From Bacteroides fluxus YIT 12057 (GTDB lineage: Bacteria > Bacteroidota > Bacteroidia > Bacteroidales > Bacteroidaceae): DNA of 57,032 nucleotides. A model generated the notes under the pieces. That model worked only from the letters and a program-made list of their open reading frames with translations. It ran no database searches and was not told the origin of the DNA. Position numbers and translations under genes: made by a program. This document shows, in pieces, positions 1 to 8,679 of this stretch (positions are counted from its first letter, which is position 1; each line of letters opens with the position of its first letter). The stretch is from the NCBI RefSeq assembly GCF_000195635.1, contig NZ_GL882610.1:1-57032 (forward strand), read 5' to 3'.

Positions 1-35
1 TCACGTAGTGGGGAATAAAAAGAAAGGAAAGAAGC

Positions 36-626
36 TTATAAATCCTTTCCAAGTAGGGTGTAAATGATGATTTTGATGTCATTCCAGAAGGACCAGTTAT
101 CCAAATATTCAATATTCATCCGTACCTTATCCGGAAACAATACCTCATCATTATATTTTTGAGGATTCTCCTGTTCCGCCAATATCTCTTCCTCATTCCG
201 GTATTTTAAACTTGCAGGGCCGGTAATGCCGGGTTTCAAAAGAAGTATCCGCCTATTCTCTCCTTCAAGTTTGTCAGCATAGCCGGGAACATCGGGACGG
301 GGACCGACGAGACTCATGTCACCTATCAATACATTCCATAATTCCGGCAATTCATCCAGTTTATATTTCCGTAATTTGGCTCCCAAAGGAGTAATGCGGC
401 CTTCTCCTTTTACAGATACGGAACTGCCCGAATGGCTGACAGTCATAGATCGGAATTTGTACATGGTAAATAATTTCCCGTGTCGTCCCACTCTTCTCTG
501 AGTAAAAAGCACAGGACCGCCCGGCATCTTGATGTGAATCAAAATACCAACTATGATCAAAACAGGAAACAAGAAAATTAGACCGAAAAAGGAAGCGATA
601 CGGTCAAAAATGGATTTTAGGAACAT
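36..626 (-). CDS. Initiating sugar-phosphate (undecaprenyl-phosphate) transferase
   Basis: A 196-residue bacterial sugar transferase of the WcaJ/PglC family. It should move a sugar phosphate from a UDP-sugar to undecaprenyl phosphate and so start the capsule repeat unit at the inner membrane. A hydrophobic N-terminal segment (about residues 10-30) is followed by a basic FTQRRVG stretch, the YKFRSM motif, SLVGPRPD and KPGITGPASLKYR, all family hallmarks. The length matches the small PglC type, which lacks the multi-helix N-terminal domain of WcaJ. It is the last capsule gene in the window. Such transferases commonly end Bacteroides capsule operons, but genes beyond the left edge cannot be excluded. 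Bases 1-35 hold no recognisable feature. Confidence 0.93.
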   Translation of the reverse strand: MFLKSIFDRIASFFGLIFLFPVLIIVGILIHIKMPGGPVLFTQRRVGRHGKLFTMYKFRSMTVSHSGSSVSVKGEGRITPLGAKLRKYKLDELPELWNVLIGDMSLVGPRPDVPGYADKLEGENRRILLLKPGITGPASLKYRNEEEILAEQENPQKYNDEVLFPDKVRMNIEYLDNWSFWNDIKIIIYTLLGKDL

Positions 627-699
627 GAACAGAACTTTGTTTATGAATTTTACGCCATAAGTAAGAGCAGAAGGTCTCTTTACGTATAATAGCCATCAT

Positions 700-1452
700 T
701 CAAATTCTTTTTAATACTGCATGCAATACATATCCGCAAAAACAATACATCGCATATAAAACAGACAACCTTTCAATCTTTCGATATACTTTCCATACAT
801 CCTTTGCAGCTTTCCATTTTTTCGAAGTATTGGAAGTTGAAACCAAACGATAACCTGCCAACACTTCTTTCAGCCCATACGCTTTAAATCCTCGCTTCAT
901 AATCAATAACCACAAAGCCATATCATGACTGCTCTTTATCAAAGGCATTCTGAAGTCACCCGTTTGTTTTCTATCAATCATTACTGTCAGACAACCTATT
1001 ATTGTATTCCGCAAATATTGATGATAGGTCAAAGAAATAGGAACTCTCACAATATTCCCTGTTTTTCTTCCATCTTCTTCCATCACATAATAATCAGAAA
1101 ACACAAAAGCATAAGAATTTTGTTTCATAAAGGCCAACTGTTTTTCCAGTTTGTCTTCATTCCACACATCATCACTATCCAGAAAAGCTATATACTGCCC
1201 TTTTGCCTGTCCTATAGCTACATTCCGGGCTGCGGCTGCCCCTACATTCTTTTCTAACGGAAACAACCTAACCCTTTGGTCTATATCCACAAACTTTTGT
1301 ACTATCCTTACAGAATCATCTTTTGAACAGTCATCCACTACTAATAACTCCCAGTTCAAATATGTTTGTAAAAGAACAGAATTAATACTTTCAGTAACGA
1401 ACTGTGAAGCATTATACGATGGCATTATTATAGACACTAGCCCCTCTGTCAT
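700..1452 (-). CDS. Glycosyltransferase family 2 (GT2)
   Basis: A 250-residue GT-A fold glycosyltransferase. The N-terminal VSIIMPSYNASQFV strand and helix, the VVDDCSKD nucleotide-binding segment and the FLDSDDVW metal-binding motif (about residues 91-98) are classic GT2 features. It should add one sugar to the lipid-linked repeat unit on the cytoplasmic face. It starts 5 bp after the stop of the UDP-glucose dehydrogenase gene, so it is in the same operon. A hydrophobic C-terminus (about residues 225-247) may dock it to the membrane. Donor and acceptor cannot be read from sequence; its position beside the UDP-glucuronate maker makes a glucuronosyltransferase role possible but unproven. Confidence 0.9.
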   Translation of the reverse strand: MTEGLVSIIMPSYNASQFVTESINSVLLQTYLNWELLVVDDCSKDDSVRIVQKFVDIDQRVRLFPLEKNVGAAAARNVAIGQAKGQYIAFLDSDDVWNEDKLEKQLAFMKQNSYAFVFSDYYVMEEDGRKTGNIVRVPISLTYHQYLRNTIIGCLTVMIDRKQTGDFRMPLIKSSHDMALWLLIMKRGFKAYGLKEVLAGYRLVSTSNTSKKWKAAKDVWKVYRKIERLSVLYAMYCFCGYVLHAVLKRI

Positions 1453-1457
1453 AACAA

Positions 1458-2765
1458 TTATCCTATTTTTAAGTAAGTAATACCTTCCAATTCCGAGGCA
1501 CTAAATACATTTCTTCCATCTATCAGTACCGGCGTTTCTTTCATAGCCTTCTTTATAACTCCCCAACTTGGCATGCGGAACTCTTTCCATTCTGTTACAT
1601 GGAAGATGGCGACCGCATCAATGACCGTATCATACATATTTTTACCATAGGAAATCAAATTACCGATACGACGTTTACATTCATCCATTGCTACAGGATC
1701 ATAAGCACAAACCTCACAACCGGCTTTCAACAAACTATCAATCAACACCAATGCCGGTGCCTCGCGCATATCATCGGTTTCAGGCTTAAAAGCAAGTCCC
1801 CAGACAGCTACTTTTTTCCCTTTTATGTCCCCATTGAAATATTTCTCGAATTTCTCAAACAAGATATTCTTTTGACTTTCATTCACAGCTTCCACTGCAT
1901 TCAGTACACGCATATTGTATCCGTTCTTTGCAGCAGTCTTTATCAGAGCCTTTACATCCTTGGGAAAACAGGAGCCACCATATCCACAGCCCGGATACAG
2001 AAACTTACTCCCTATACGGCTATCAGTACCAATACCTTTGCGTACCATATTGACATCAGCCCCTACCAACTCACACAAATTGGCTATGTCGTTCATGAAA
2101 CTGATACGTGTAGCCAACATAGAGTTGGCAGCATATTTTGTCATCTCAGCTGATGGAATATCCATAAAAATCACACGAAAATTATTCAACAGCATTGGTT
2201 TATAAAGACGAGTCATTAACTCTTTGGCTCTCTCGCTTTCTACCCCTACCACTACACGGTCAGGCTTCATGAAATCATCAATGGCATTACCTTCTTTCAG
2301 AAACTCCGGATTGGAAGCCACATCAAATTCCACTTGCACACCACGTTTATCCAATTCCGCCTGAATGGCAGCTTTCACCTTCCTCGCAGTACCAACTGGT
2401 ACAGTACTTTTGGTCACCATTACCAGATATTTATTCATGTGCTGCCCAACAGTCCTTGCAACTTCCAGTACGTAACGTAAATCTGCACTGCCATCTTCAT
2501 CCGGAGGAGTACCCACCGCACTAAATACAATTTCCACTTCATCCAATACTGAAGCCAGATCTGTTGTAAAGTGTAAACGGTCCGCTTTTACATTGCGTAA
2601 TACCATACTATCAAGATTAGGTTCATAGATAGGTATTTCACCTTTCCTCAAACTTTCTATCTTCTGTGCATTAATATCTACGCACGTTACATGGGCACCC
2701 AGTTCTGCAAAACAAGTGCCTGACACCAAACCGACATAGCCGGTACCAACTATTGCTATATTCAT
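1458..2765 (-). CDS. ugd: UDP-glucose 6-dehydrogenase
   Basis: A 435-residue NAD-dependent enzyme that oxidises UDP-glucose to UDP-glucuronate in the cytoplasm. The Rossmann motif GTGYVGLVSG lies at residues 7-16, the catalytic cysteine is in GCGYGGSCFPKD, and a C-terminal UDP-binding domain follows; the length is normal for the family. Its start overlaps the stop of the preceding GT2-lyase gene by 4 bp, so the two are translationally coupled. This matters because family PL8 lyases act on uronic-acid-containing polymers, and this enzyme supplies a uronic acid. The function is secure from the motifs; which capsule residue uses the product is inference. Confidence 0.97.
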   Translation of the reverse strand: MNIAIVGTGYVGLVSGTCFAELGAHVTCVDINAQKIESLRKGEIPIYEPNLDSMVLRNVKADRLHFTTDLASVLDEVEIVFSAVGTPPDEDGSADLRYVLEVARTVGQHMNKYLVMVTKSTVPVGTARKVKAAIQAELDKRGVQVEFDVASNPEFLKEGNAIDDFMKPDRVVVGVESERAKELMTRLYKPMLLNNFRVIFMDIPSAEMTKYAANSMLATRISFMNDIANLCELVGADVNMVRKGIGTDSRIGSKFLYPGCGYGGSCFPKDVKALIKTAAKNGYNMRVLNAVEAVNESQKNILFEKFEKYFNGDIKGKKVAVWGLAFKPETDDMREAPALVLIDSLLKAGCEVCAYDPVAMDECKRRIGNLISYGKNMYDTVIDAVAIFHVTEWKEFRMPSWGVIKKAMKETPVLIDGRNVFSASELEGITYLKIG

Positions 2766-5581
2766 AATTTATCTTTTTCTATTTGTAAGTGTATCGTACT
2801 TCCCGCATAATCTCCAGTAGGCAAATTTATAACCTGCTTATAATCATTTATTTTTAAATTTATTTTATTCTCCAATTGAGTTGGCTCAGCTATATACACA
2901 TCTATATTTTTCATATCCACATTCTTCACCATCAGAATGCATGGAGTATCTACTGAAAAAGTGAAATTATTATACGAAAAGGTTCCCACAGAAAAAAAAG
3001 TCAAATATATAACAGAATCAATTTTATCAACTACAACCTGCATTTCCTGATCATTTTTCAAAATTTCAATATTCTTTTGCAAATCCTCTACTATATTCAT
3101 ACTTGAAGGATTAGGAATTACCATATAGGCATAATAGTTACAGAGAGAATGTTCTATAATTATAGAGAAAATAGGCTTTATTACAGGAGATAGATGATAA
3201 GAGGCTTCATTTATAGATGACCAACGACCAGTTTTATTTTCTATATCCATTAAAAAAGTATCTGGAGAAAGAAGTAAGTACCAAATATTGTTATGGCATA
3301 TTTTGCCTATAACATTTTTATCCTTAATGTTATATATTTCAGAATTTCCTCTATATACACATTGTTCAATGCAAGTATGTAACAGATTATTATCCTGCGA
3401 TTCTAAAGAATTTCCCAAACAAACAAGAGCATCTTTTGTTGTGTAATAGCCCTTTTTACCTCTCAATCCGCTATCATTCAATTCCAACACATATGAACTA
3501 ACATTTCCATCAGAAACACCACCAGAGAAATTACTCTTTCCATAAACTCCTCCATCATATTCAAAAGAAGGTATTGTCATAGTAGAGGTTACTCCAGGAA
3601 TCATATTCCAATTCCATACAGGAAATACATTATAATACTCATCACCTAATATTCTAAAAGAAGTAGCCCCTAATGATAATAATGAACCTAAGATATTTTC
3701 GCCGTTCATACGTTCAGGTTTTCTTATACGTGTAGAGGTTCCTCCTACACTTATATTATACCGTTCATTACAATGAAGTAAATAGTCTACCTTCCAAAAA
3801 TAATGACTAAACTTATTATTACGAGGCTGTAAATCTTCCACGAAATATTTGAGATATTCATCATAAATATTTTTATTTTGCGAATCTATCAATCTCATAT
3901 CTTTCAATAATGGAAGTAATGAAATCCGTTTTAGATAATTTTCTCGAGATATTTGCCTTCCCAATGCTATATAATCAATATATTGTCCTCTTAGGCTATT
4001 TAAATAGGTATTTATCAGATAGTCTGATATAAAATTTACATTATCAACAGACAAAGCATAGTCTGTGCCACGTGTAAACATCCCTATTTTTATTATACCC
4101 GAAAATAAAACTTCACCATAACCGCCAATATACCGAATATCATGTGATAGAGAACTTCCATCTACTTGTACGCCTTCATGATCAATGTATTTAAGTTCGC
4201 CATATGCAGCCTGTACACTCTTACTTAAAATACTATCATTACTTAAACAGACCCCTCTTAAAAAATGATATGTTGCTATATCTATTTTATTAGCACCTTG
4301 GAAATCATCAAGTGACAATTTATCCAAATACTTAACAAAATAGTTCCAATTCTCATCTGTTATATATTCATCTAATAAAACCAATATTTCACCAACAACT
4401 GTACAAACAGCGATTGAATTAAACCACCAATTATTAGAAACATACTTTCCAATTCTCCAATGTTCCAAAGCATCGTTAACAATATTAATAATTTCCTCAT
4501 TTCTATTGGATAGTTTTAAATAATAAGCCACAGCTAGCTCTTTAGTTCTCAGCAAATGATAATAAGGTTCCCAATCGGCCATTCCTTGCTGATTTTCATA
4601 ATTTATATCAAGCCATTTTCCATCTAAGAAATTATTTATATATACATCTACATTGGCTCTTATTGCTTGGCCTCCATCATCAGCAGCATAATTTAAAATA
4701 GTCGCTCTTGTTTGTTCCAAAATCAAAAACGCTTCTTCATTATTTATCGCAATATGAGTAGTGCTTACTTGCTCAACAGCTTTCTCTGAACATGATATGA
4801 ACAAAAAGAATAAAATCATCAACGTTTTAAAAACTGCCAATATTCTTGACATATACAATAAAGCATTGTATTTAAAAGGATTCTTAATGTATATAAATGA
4901 AAAGGCCAATTGCTGTTTTACTACAGTAAATAGTCTATCTATTAATCGCATTTTTTTTCTAGATGCTGACATTTCCCTAATCCTTCTATAATAGATACAA
5001 TTAACATCTGTTTTTTGTATTCGTTTGATTTCATCAGAAATGGCAAACATAAAAATAGCATCTTCTCCTTTCGTAAATTTTATGTCAAAACGCTTATCCC
5101 TTATTACAGATATAGGAATCAGTTTGCAACAAGCATTCGATAAATAACACCTGTTCTTGAAGATACCAGAACTATTATCTTCAAAAGTCAAATAGTCTTT
5201 TATTCTATCATTTATATTGGACTTAAAATTATAAACATTTGATACAACGATAGATGATTCCTGCACTTTTTCATATAAACATTCCAAATAATTATCTGAA
5301 ACAATATCGTCATCGTCAACAAAACTAACATACTCTCCTTTGGCTTTTTCAAGACCAATATTTCTGGCATTAGATACTCCCTTTTTATTCGTGTAATACA
5401 GTGTCATATTACTTTTATCAGACAAAAACTGTAACAATTGATTATAATATGGTTCTTTAAAACCATTCAATACAATAATCACTTCATACAAGTCCAAATC
5501 TAATGTTTGAGAATGTAAAGAACACAAACATTCATAAATATATGCTTGTGGTCTATATGTTGGTATAATGACACTTATCAT
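2762..5581 (-). CDS. GT2 glycosyltransferase fused to a PL8-type polysaccharide lyase
   Basis: A 939-residue protein with two unrelated halves. Residues 1 to about 243 are a GT2 transferase (VIIPTYRP start, SFVDDDD metal motif near 86-92, a family-typical tail around FKYNALLYMSRILAVFK). Residues 265-939 resemble family 8 lyases (chondroitin AC, hyaluronate and xanthan lyases): NNWW near 383-386, DGSSLSH to 480 then GGYG at 486-489, LGRQISR at 540-546, and NGEN at 626-629. These match the Asn, His/Tyr, Arg and NGEN landmarks. Between them, residues 244-264 read like a lipoprotein signal ending in FISC, with Met244 (codon 4852-4850) a possible internal start. It may be a membrane-spanning fusion or two products from one frame. 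The DNA is strikingly AT-rich. Confidence 0.85.
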   Translation of the reverse strand: MISVIIPTYRPQAYIYECLCSLHSQTLDLDLYEVIIVLNGFKEPYYNQLLQFLSDKSNMTLYYTNKKGVSNARNIGLEKAKGEYVSFVDDDDIVSDNYLECLYEKVQESSIVVSNVYNFKSNINDRIKDYLTFEDNSSGIFKNRCYLSNACCKLIPISVIRDKRFDIKFTKGEDAIFMFAISDEIKRIQKTDVNCIYYRRIREMSASRKKMRLIDRLFTVVKQQLAFSFIYIKNPFKYNALLYMSRILAVFKTLMILFFLFISCSEKAVEQVSTTHIAINNEEAFLILEQTRATILNYAADDGGQAIRANVDVYINNFLDGKWLDINYENQQGMADWEPYYHLLRTKELAVAYYLKLSNRNEEIINIVNDALEHWRIGKYVSNNWWFNSIAVCTVVGEILVLLDEYITDENWNYFVKYLDKLSLDDFQGANKIDIATYHFLRGVCLSNDSILSKSVQAAYGELKYIDHEGVQVDGSSLSHDIRYIGGYGEVLFSGIIKIGMFTRGTDYALSVDNVNFISDYLINTYLNSLRGQYIDYIALGRQISRENYLKRISLLPLLKDMRLIDSQNKNIYDEYLKYFVEDLQPRNNKFSHYFWKVDYLLHCNERYNISVGGTSTRIRKPERMNGENILGSLLSLGATSFRILGDEYYNVFPVWNWNMIPGVTSTMTIPSFEYDGGVYGKSNFSGGVSDGNVSSYVLELNDSGLRGKKGYYTTKDALVCLGNSLESQDNNLLHTCIEQCVYRGNSEIYNIKDKNVIGKICHNNIWYLLLSPDTFLMDIENKTGRWSSINEASYHLSPVIKPIFSIIIEHSLCNYYAYMVIPNPSSMNIVEDLQKNIEILKNDQEMQVVVDKIDSVIYLTFFSVGTFSYNNFTFSVDTPCILMVKNVDMKNIDVYIAEPTQLENKINLKINDYKQVINLPTGDYAGSTIHLQIEKDKL

Positions 5582-5653
5582 TTAGTAAATAAAAAAACTA
5601 TTAATACTCTTAACAAGTCAAAAGACTACAAAACACATTAAAGAATAAGCATT

Positions 5654-6721
5654 TCAGAAATACGTAACAAAGACTGAACTATACAAATATTCTCCAATAG
5701 GAAATACAATAACCTTTAGGCTATACAAAGCTATAAGATATAATATGGATAATACGTATAATTTAAATTTACGTTTTTGTAAATCAACTAGATAATAAAA
5801 AAGCGGAAATATTGATAATATGAAAAAATAATGTCCAAATCTATAAGTTACAGAAGAAACTATGCATATTGTTTTTATTAAATAAGAAAAAAGTCCAAAC
5901 TGAAATATCCGTATATCCTTAGCTGATATTTTGTGTGTCTCAATTATGGAAACAGAATAATAATATAAAGGAAACAATATCAACTTCGTTAATTTGTTAG
6001 AAACAGAAACACCTTGTTGCAAATAGTCACTTTCTGCATAATGAGAATATTGAGGAACTACTACAATTAATTGTTTAATGATTTCATCAGCAGGAATAAA
6101 TGCTAAAATAGCTGTAATAATTATCAAAACCTTTGCAAGTCTTGATGTTAAGATAATATTCCTAAAAAAGAACAAAAAAATAATTGAAATAGCACTGATG
6201 TGAAAGCCTGTCGCCAAAATAACATAGACAAAAAATTTTTTTTTCTTCTCTTGCAACAATTCAAGTATAGCTAATGTCACAAAATATACAGCTGTACATT
6301 GCCTTATTCCATTCATCTGACTATGCAACATTGTTGAAACAGTCACAAATAAGAAAAATAATAATGTATAATTATGCCCGACAATTTTTGCTATAGCTAA
6401 ATATAGAAAAACATAAAGTAATGCAAATAAATAAAAGAAAAATTGCCCTTCAAATCCCCAACTTTGAAAAGCATGAACTAATCCATAAAAAAAAACTTCT
6501 CCCTTATTTAAATAAAAACTTAAATCCGCTTTTCCATTAAAAATGCCTAAATAGCTATAGTAATCTGTTCCAACATTTAATTGTCCACCAATAAAAAAAG
6601 TCCATAATGCTATAAATGGAGAGATATACAATAATAAGAAACTATATGACTTAGCATGATACTGCTTATCATAAACATAAAAAGCCATTAATCCCGAAAA
6701 CAGGAAAAGAATATATAACAT
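5654..6721 (-). CDS. EpsG/Wzy-type polysaccharide polymerase
   Basis: A 355-residue integral membrane protein with about ten hydrophobic segments. The NVGTDYYSY loop (about residues 50-58), the GEVFFYGL segment and the MNGIRQCTAVYF motif are typical of the EpsG family of Wzy-like polymerases. It should join flipped repeat units into the long capsule chain on the outer face of the inner membrane. It is the only polymerase candidate in the operon. Its start codon overlaps the stop of the upstream GT2 by one base, so translation is probably coupled. A 72-bp gap separates it from the GT2-lyase gene downstream. Polymerase assignment rests on family resemblance and topology, not on catalytic residues. 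Confidence 0.85.
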   Translation of the reverse strand: MLYILFLFSGLMAFYVYDKQYHAKSYSFLLLYISPFIALWTFFIGGQLNVGTDYYSYLGIFNGKADLSFYLNKGEVFFYGLVHAFQSWGFEGQFFFYLFALLYVFLYLAIAKIVGHNYTLLFFLFVTVSTMLHSQMNGIRQCTAVYFVTLAILELLQEKKKKFFVYVILATGFHISAISIIFLFFFRNIILTSRLAKVLIIITAILAFIPADEIIKQLIVVVPQYSHYAESDYLQQGVSVSNKLTKLILFPLYYYSVSIIETHKISAKDIRIFQFGLFSYLIKTICIVSSVTYRFGHYFFILSIFPLFYYLVDLQKRKFKLYVLSILYLIALYSLKVIVFPIGEYLYSSVFVTYF

Positions 6722-7851
6722 TAACCGTTAACTTTTAACATTTTGTCATATTTTTCTATTGCAATAGAAATATTAGGAATATTCAAAATACGATATTCGT
6801 TAACTTTAAACATACGCCTTGACAATCTTATCATTGCTTTTCTATTCAAAAAGAGAAAGAAAGATAATAAAATACTTATCCTATTTCGCTGTCGATCCAT
6901 ACTTTTAACCTTATCCCTTATTAACGGAAACAGAGAAAGGTTATTACCTATAAGTCCAGCTAAAAAGCATCCTTGACTAAATTTCGGCAATAAGTCAGAA
7001 CGTTTTAATTCAATAATAGCTTTCAATGCACTTTCAGCCCAAATTGTTTCAACTGAATACAATTCAGGGATTCTTCTATCCCAATGATATTGCCTTCCAA
7101 ACAAATGAGGAGCAGAAGATAACTCTCCTCTGTGACCTCCTTTATGGCTTTCAGCTGTAGAACTGCGAGGACAAGCACCTGCCACTGTAATAGGATAGTC
7201 TATAACCACATACTCACGACACAATATGGAAGCAGCTACAGCCAAATAAATGTCCGGTGACAATCCACCTATATAGTGCCCTGTTATTTTTTTTATTTTT
7301 TGCAAAATATCATTTTTCACTATTCCATGATAAACTTTCGGTAAAAGGTAACTACTATAATTTATAATACCATTTTTAAGTAGCCGCTTCAACTGCTTCT
7401 CTCCATTAAGAGTTTTAGTTTTTAAAGTTCCTTTTCGCCATAATAATGTCCCAGATTCTCCAATTAATTTATCAGGCCAACTATATTTTAGCTGATAACT
7501 TGGAGAGACACACAAGTAACCATTATCTTTGGCCCAAACAGCAACATCAAAAATACAAGATAATACTGTATCATCATCCCCTATCATTACAACATATTCC
7601 CCTGTAGCCATAGACAATGCGTAATCCATATTAGTCACAGAGTTAATACGACCAATGACATGATTATACAATAATCGTGAGTCATCAATTTCTGCTACAA
7701 ACTTTTCTACCTTATTAGAATCTGAATTATCTTGAATGACCAATTCAAAGTTCTTATTATCATGAGCTAAAATATTTTTTATAGCCTCAATACAATAATA
7801 TTCTCTATTTCTCGTTGGAATAACGATAGTTAACAGCGGATTCATATGCAT
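6721..7851 (-). CDS. Glycosyltransferase family 2
   Basis: A 376-residue GT2 enzyme. It opens with LLTIVIPTRNREYYC, has VIQDNSDS in the nucleotide-binding region and VMIGDDDTV as the DxD-type metal site near residues 89-97. It probably adds one sugar to the undecaprenyl-linked repeat unit on the cytoplasmic face. About 130 residues beyond the catalytic core include a basic, partly hydrophobic tail that may bind the membrane. It lies between the acyltransferase gene (3 bp upstream) and the polymerase (1-bp overlap). With the other GT2 domains and the initiating transferase, it implies a repeat unit of about four sugars if each acts once. Confidence 0.9.
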   Translation of the reverse strand: MHMNPLLTIVIPTRNREYYCIEAIKNILAHDNKNFELVIQDNSDSNKVEKFVAEIDDSRLLYNHVIGRINSVTNMDYALSMATGEYVVMIGDDDTVLSCIFDVAVWAKDNGYLCVSPSYQLKYSWPDKLIGESGTLLWRKGTLKTKTLNGEKQLKRLLKNGIINYSSYLLPKVYHGIVKNDILQKIKKITGHYIGGLSPDIYLAVAASILCREYVVIDYPITVAGACPRSSTAESHKGGHRGELSSAPHLFGRQYHWDRRIPELYSVETIWAESALKAIIELKRSDLLPKFSQGCFLAGLIGNNLSLFPLIRDKVKSMDRQRNRISILLSFFLFLNRKAMIRLSRRMFKVNEYRILNIPNISIAIEKYDKMLKVNG

Positions 7852-7854
7852 AAA

Positions 7855-8679
7855 TTAACATGAAAAAAAATCTTTCAATTCGTTTTTACTAATCTCTTCA
7901 ATCCCTTTAAAATAAAACCTGGTTTTAGCTTCTGGATTATCAATGAAATATTGAGTAATTTCTCTTTCTCTTTCAAAAGATATGACACGTTGTTTATTTC
8001 GTCGAACTATTTTAGCTGGCATTCCGGCAAATATACATCCAGAATCAGCTTCGCCATAAGCCTTGTTCAATAACGCATAGCGAGTTGTTATACTGCAATT
8101 TGGCAATTCACCTCCACCAAGTATGCTCGTATTCATTGAGAGCCAACAATAATCTCCTATCTGTATGCTTTGAGTTGGATTAGACACCACACCGGTTTCC
8201 GTATCACGTATGCAATGGATATTGGAATCCATAATAAAACAGCCTGATGAAATCATAGCATATTTACCTACTGTTACATGATGCACAGCCTTCAACAATA
8301 CCCCACTACATATCAAAACACCTTCGCCTAATTCCATTACAGCTTGCGGCCATACCACTACACTAGCGCTCTGATTTATAATGCAAGTACCTTTTACCAC
8401 TAATTTCCCTTGCAGAAAAATCTGTGCTGGCATATAAGAAATAGGCATATTATCCACATCTTTTCCTATAATAACCGTACCAAAACAAACGGGACACTGA
8501 AATTCCACTTTACCAATCAAACTTCTTAAATGAACTTTCCCTACTACTACAAAAGGAAAATGAATTGCCTGATTAATAGGCAAAAGTTTGAAATTTAAAT
8601 AAAAAGTTTTCAGCCAATGTACTCGAATCCCAACACCAATCCAATGACGAAATTTTCTATAAGTGTTTTTTAATTTCAT
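7855..8679 (-). CDS. Left-handed beta-helix (WbbJ-like) acyltransferase
   Basis: A 274-residue protein with hexapeptide-repeat character in its middle and C-terminal half (turns such as VTVGKYAMIS, IQIGDYCWLS and a CIFAGMPAKIV end). The DSNIHCIRD segment carries the probable catalytic histidine, and GMPAKIVRR is the usual end of such O-acetyltransferases. It most likely acetylates a sugar of the repeat unit using acetyl-CoA. The first 80 or so residues are basic and hydrophobic and may mediate membrane association. Its start lies inside the 3' end of the flippase gene (23-bp overlap). The exact acceptor and acyl group cannot be told from sequence. Confidence 0.85.
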   Translation of the reverse strand: MKLKNTYRKFRHWIGVGIRVHWLKTFYLNFKLLPINQAIHFPFVVVGKVHLRSLIGKVEFQCPVCFGTVIIGKDVDNMPISYMPAQIFLQGKLVVKGTCIINQSASVVVWPQAVMELGEGVLICSGVLLKAVHHVTVGKYAMISSGCFIMDSNIHCIRDTETGVVSNPTQSIQIGDYCWLSMNTSILGGGELPNCSITTRYALLNKAYGEADSGCIFAGMPAKIVRRNKQRVISFEREREITQYFIDNPEAKTRFYFKGIEEISKNELKDFFSC

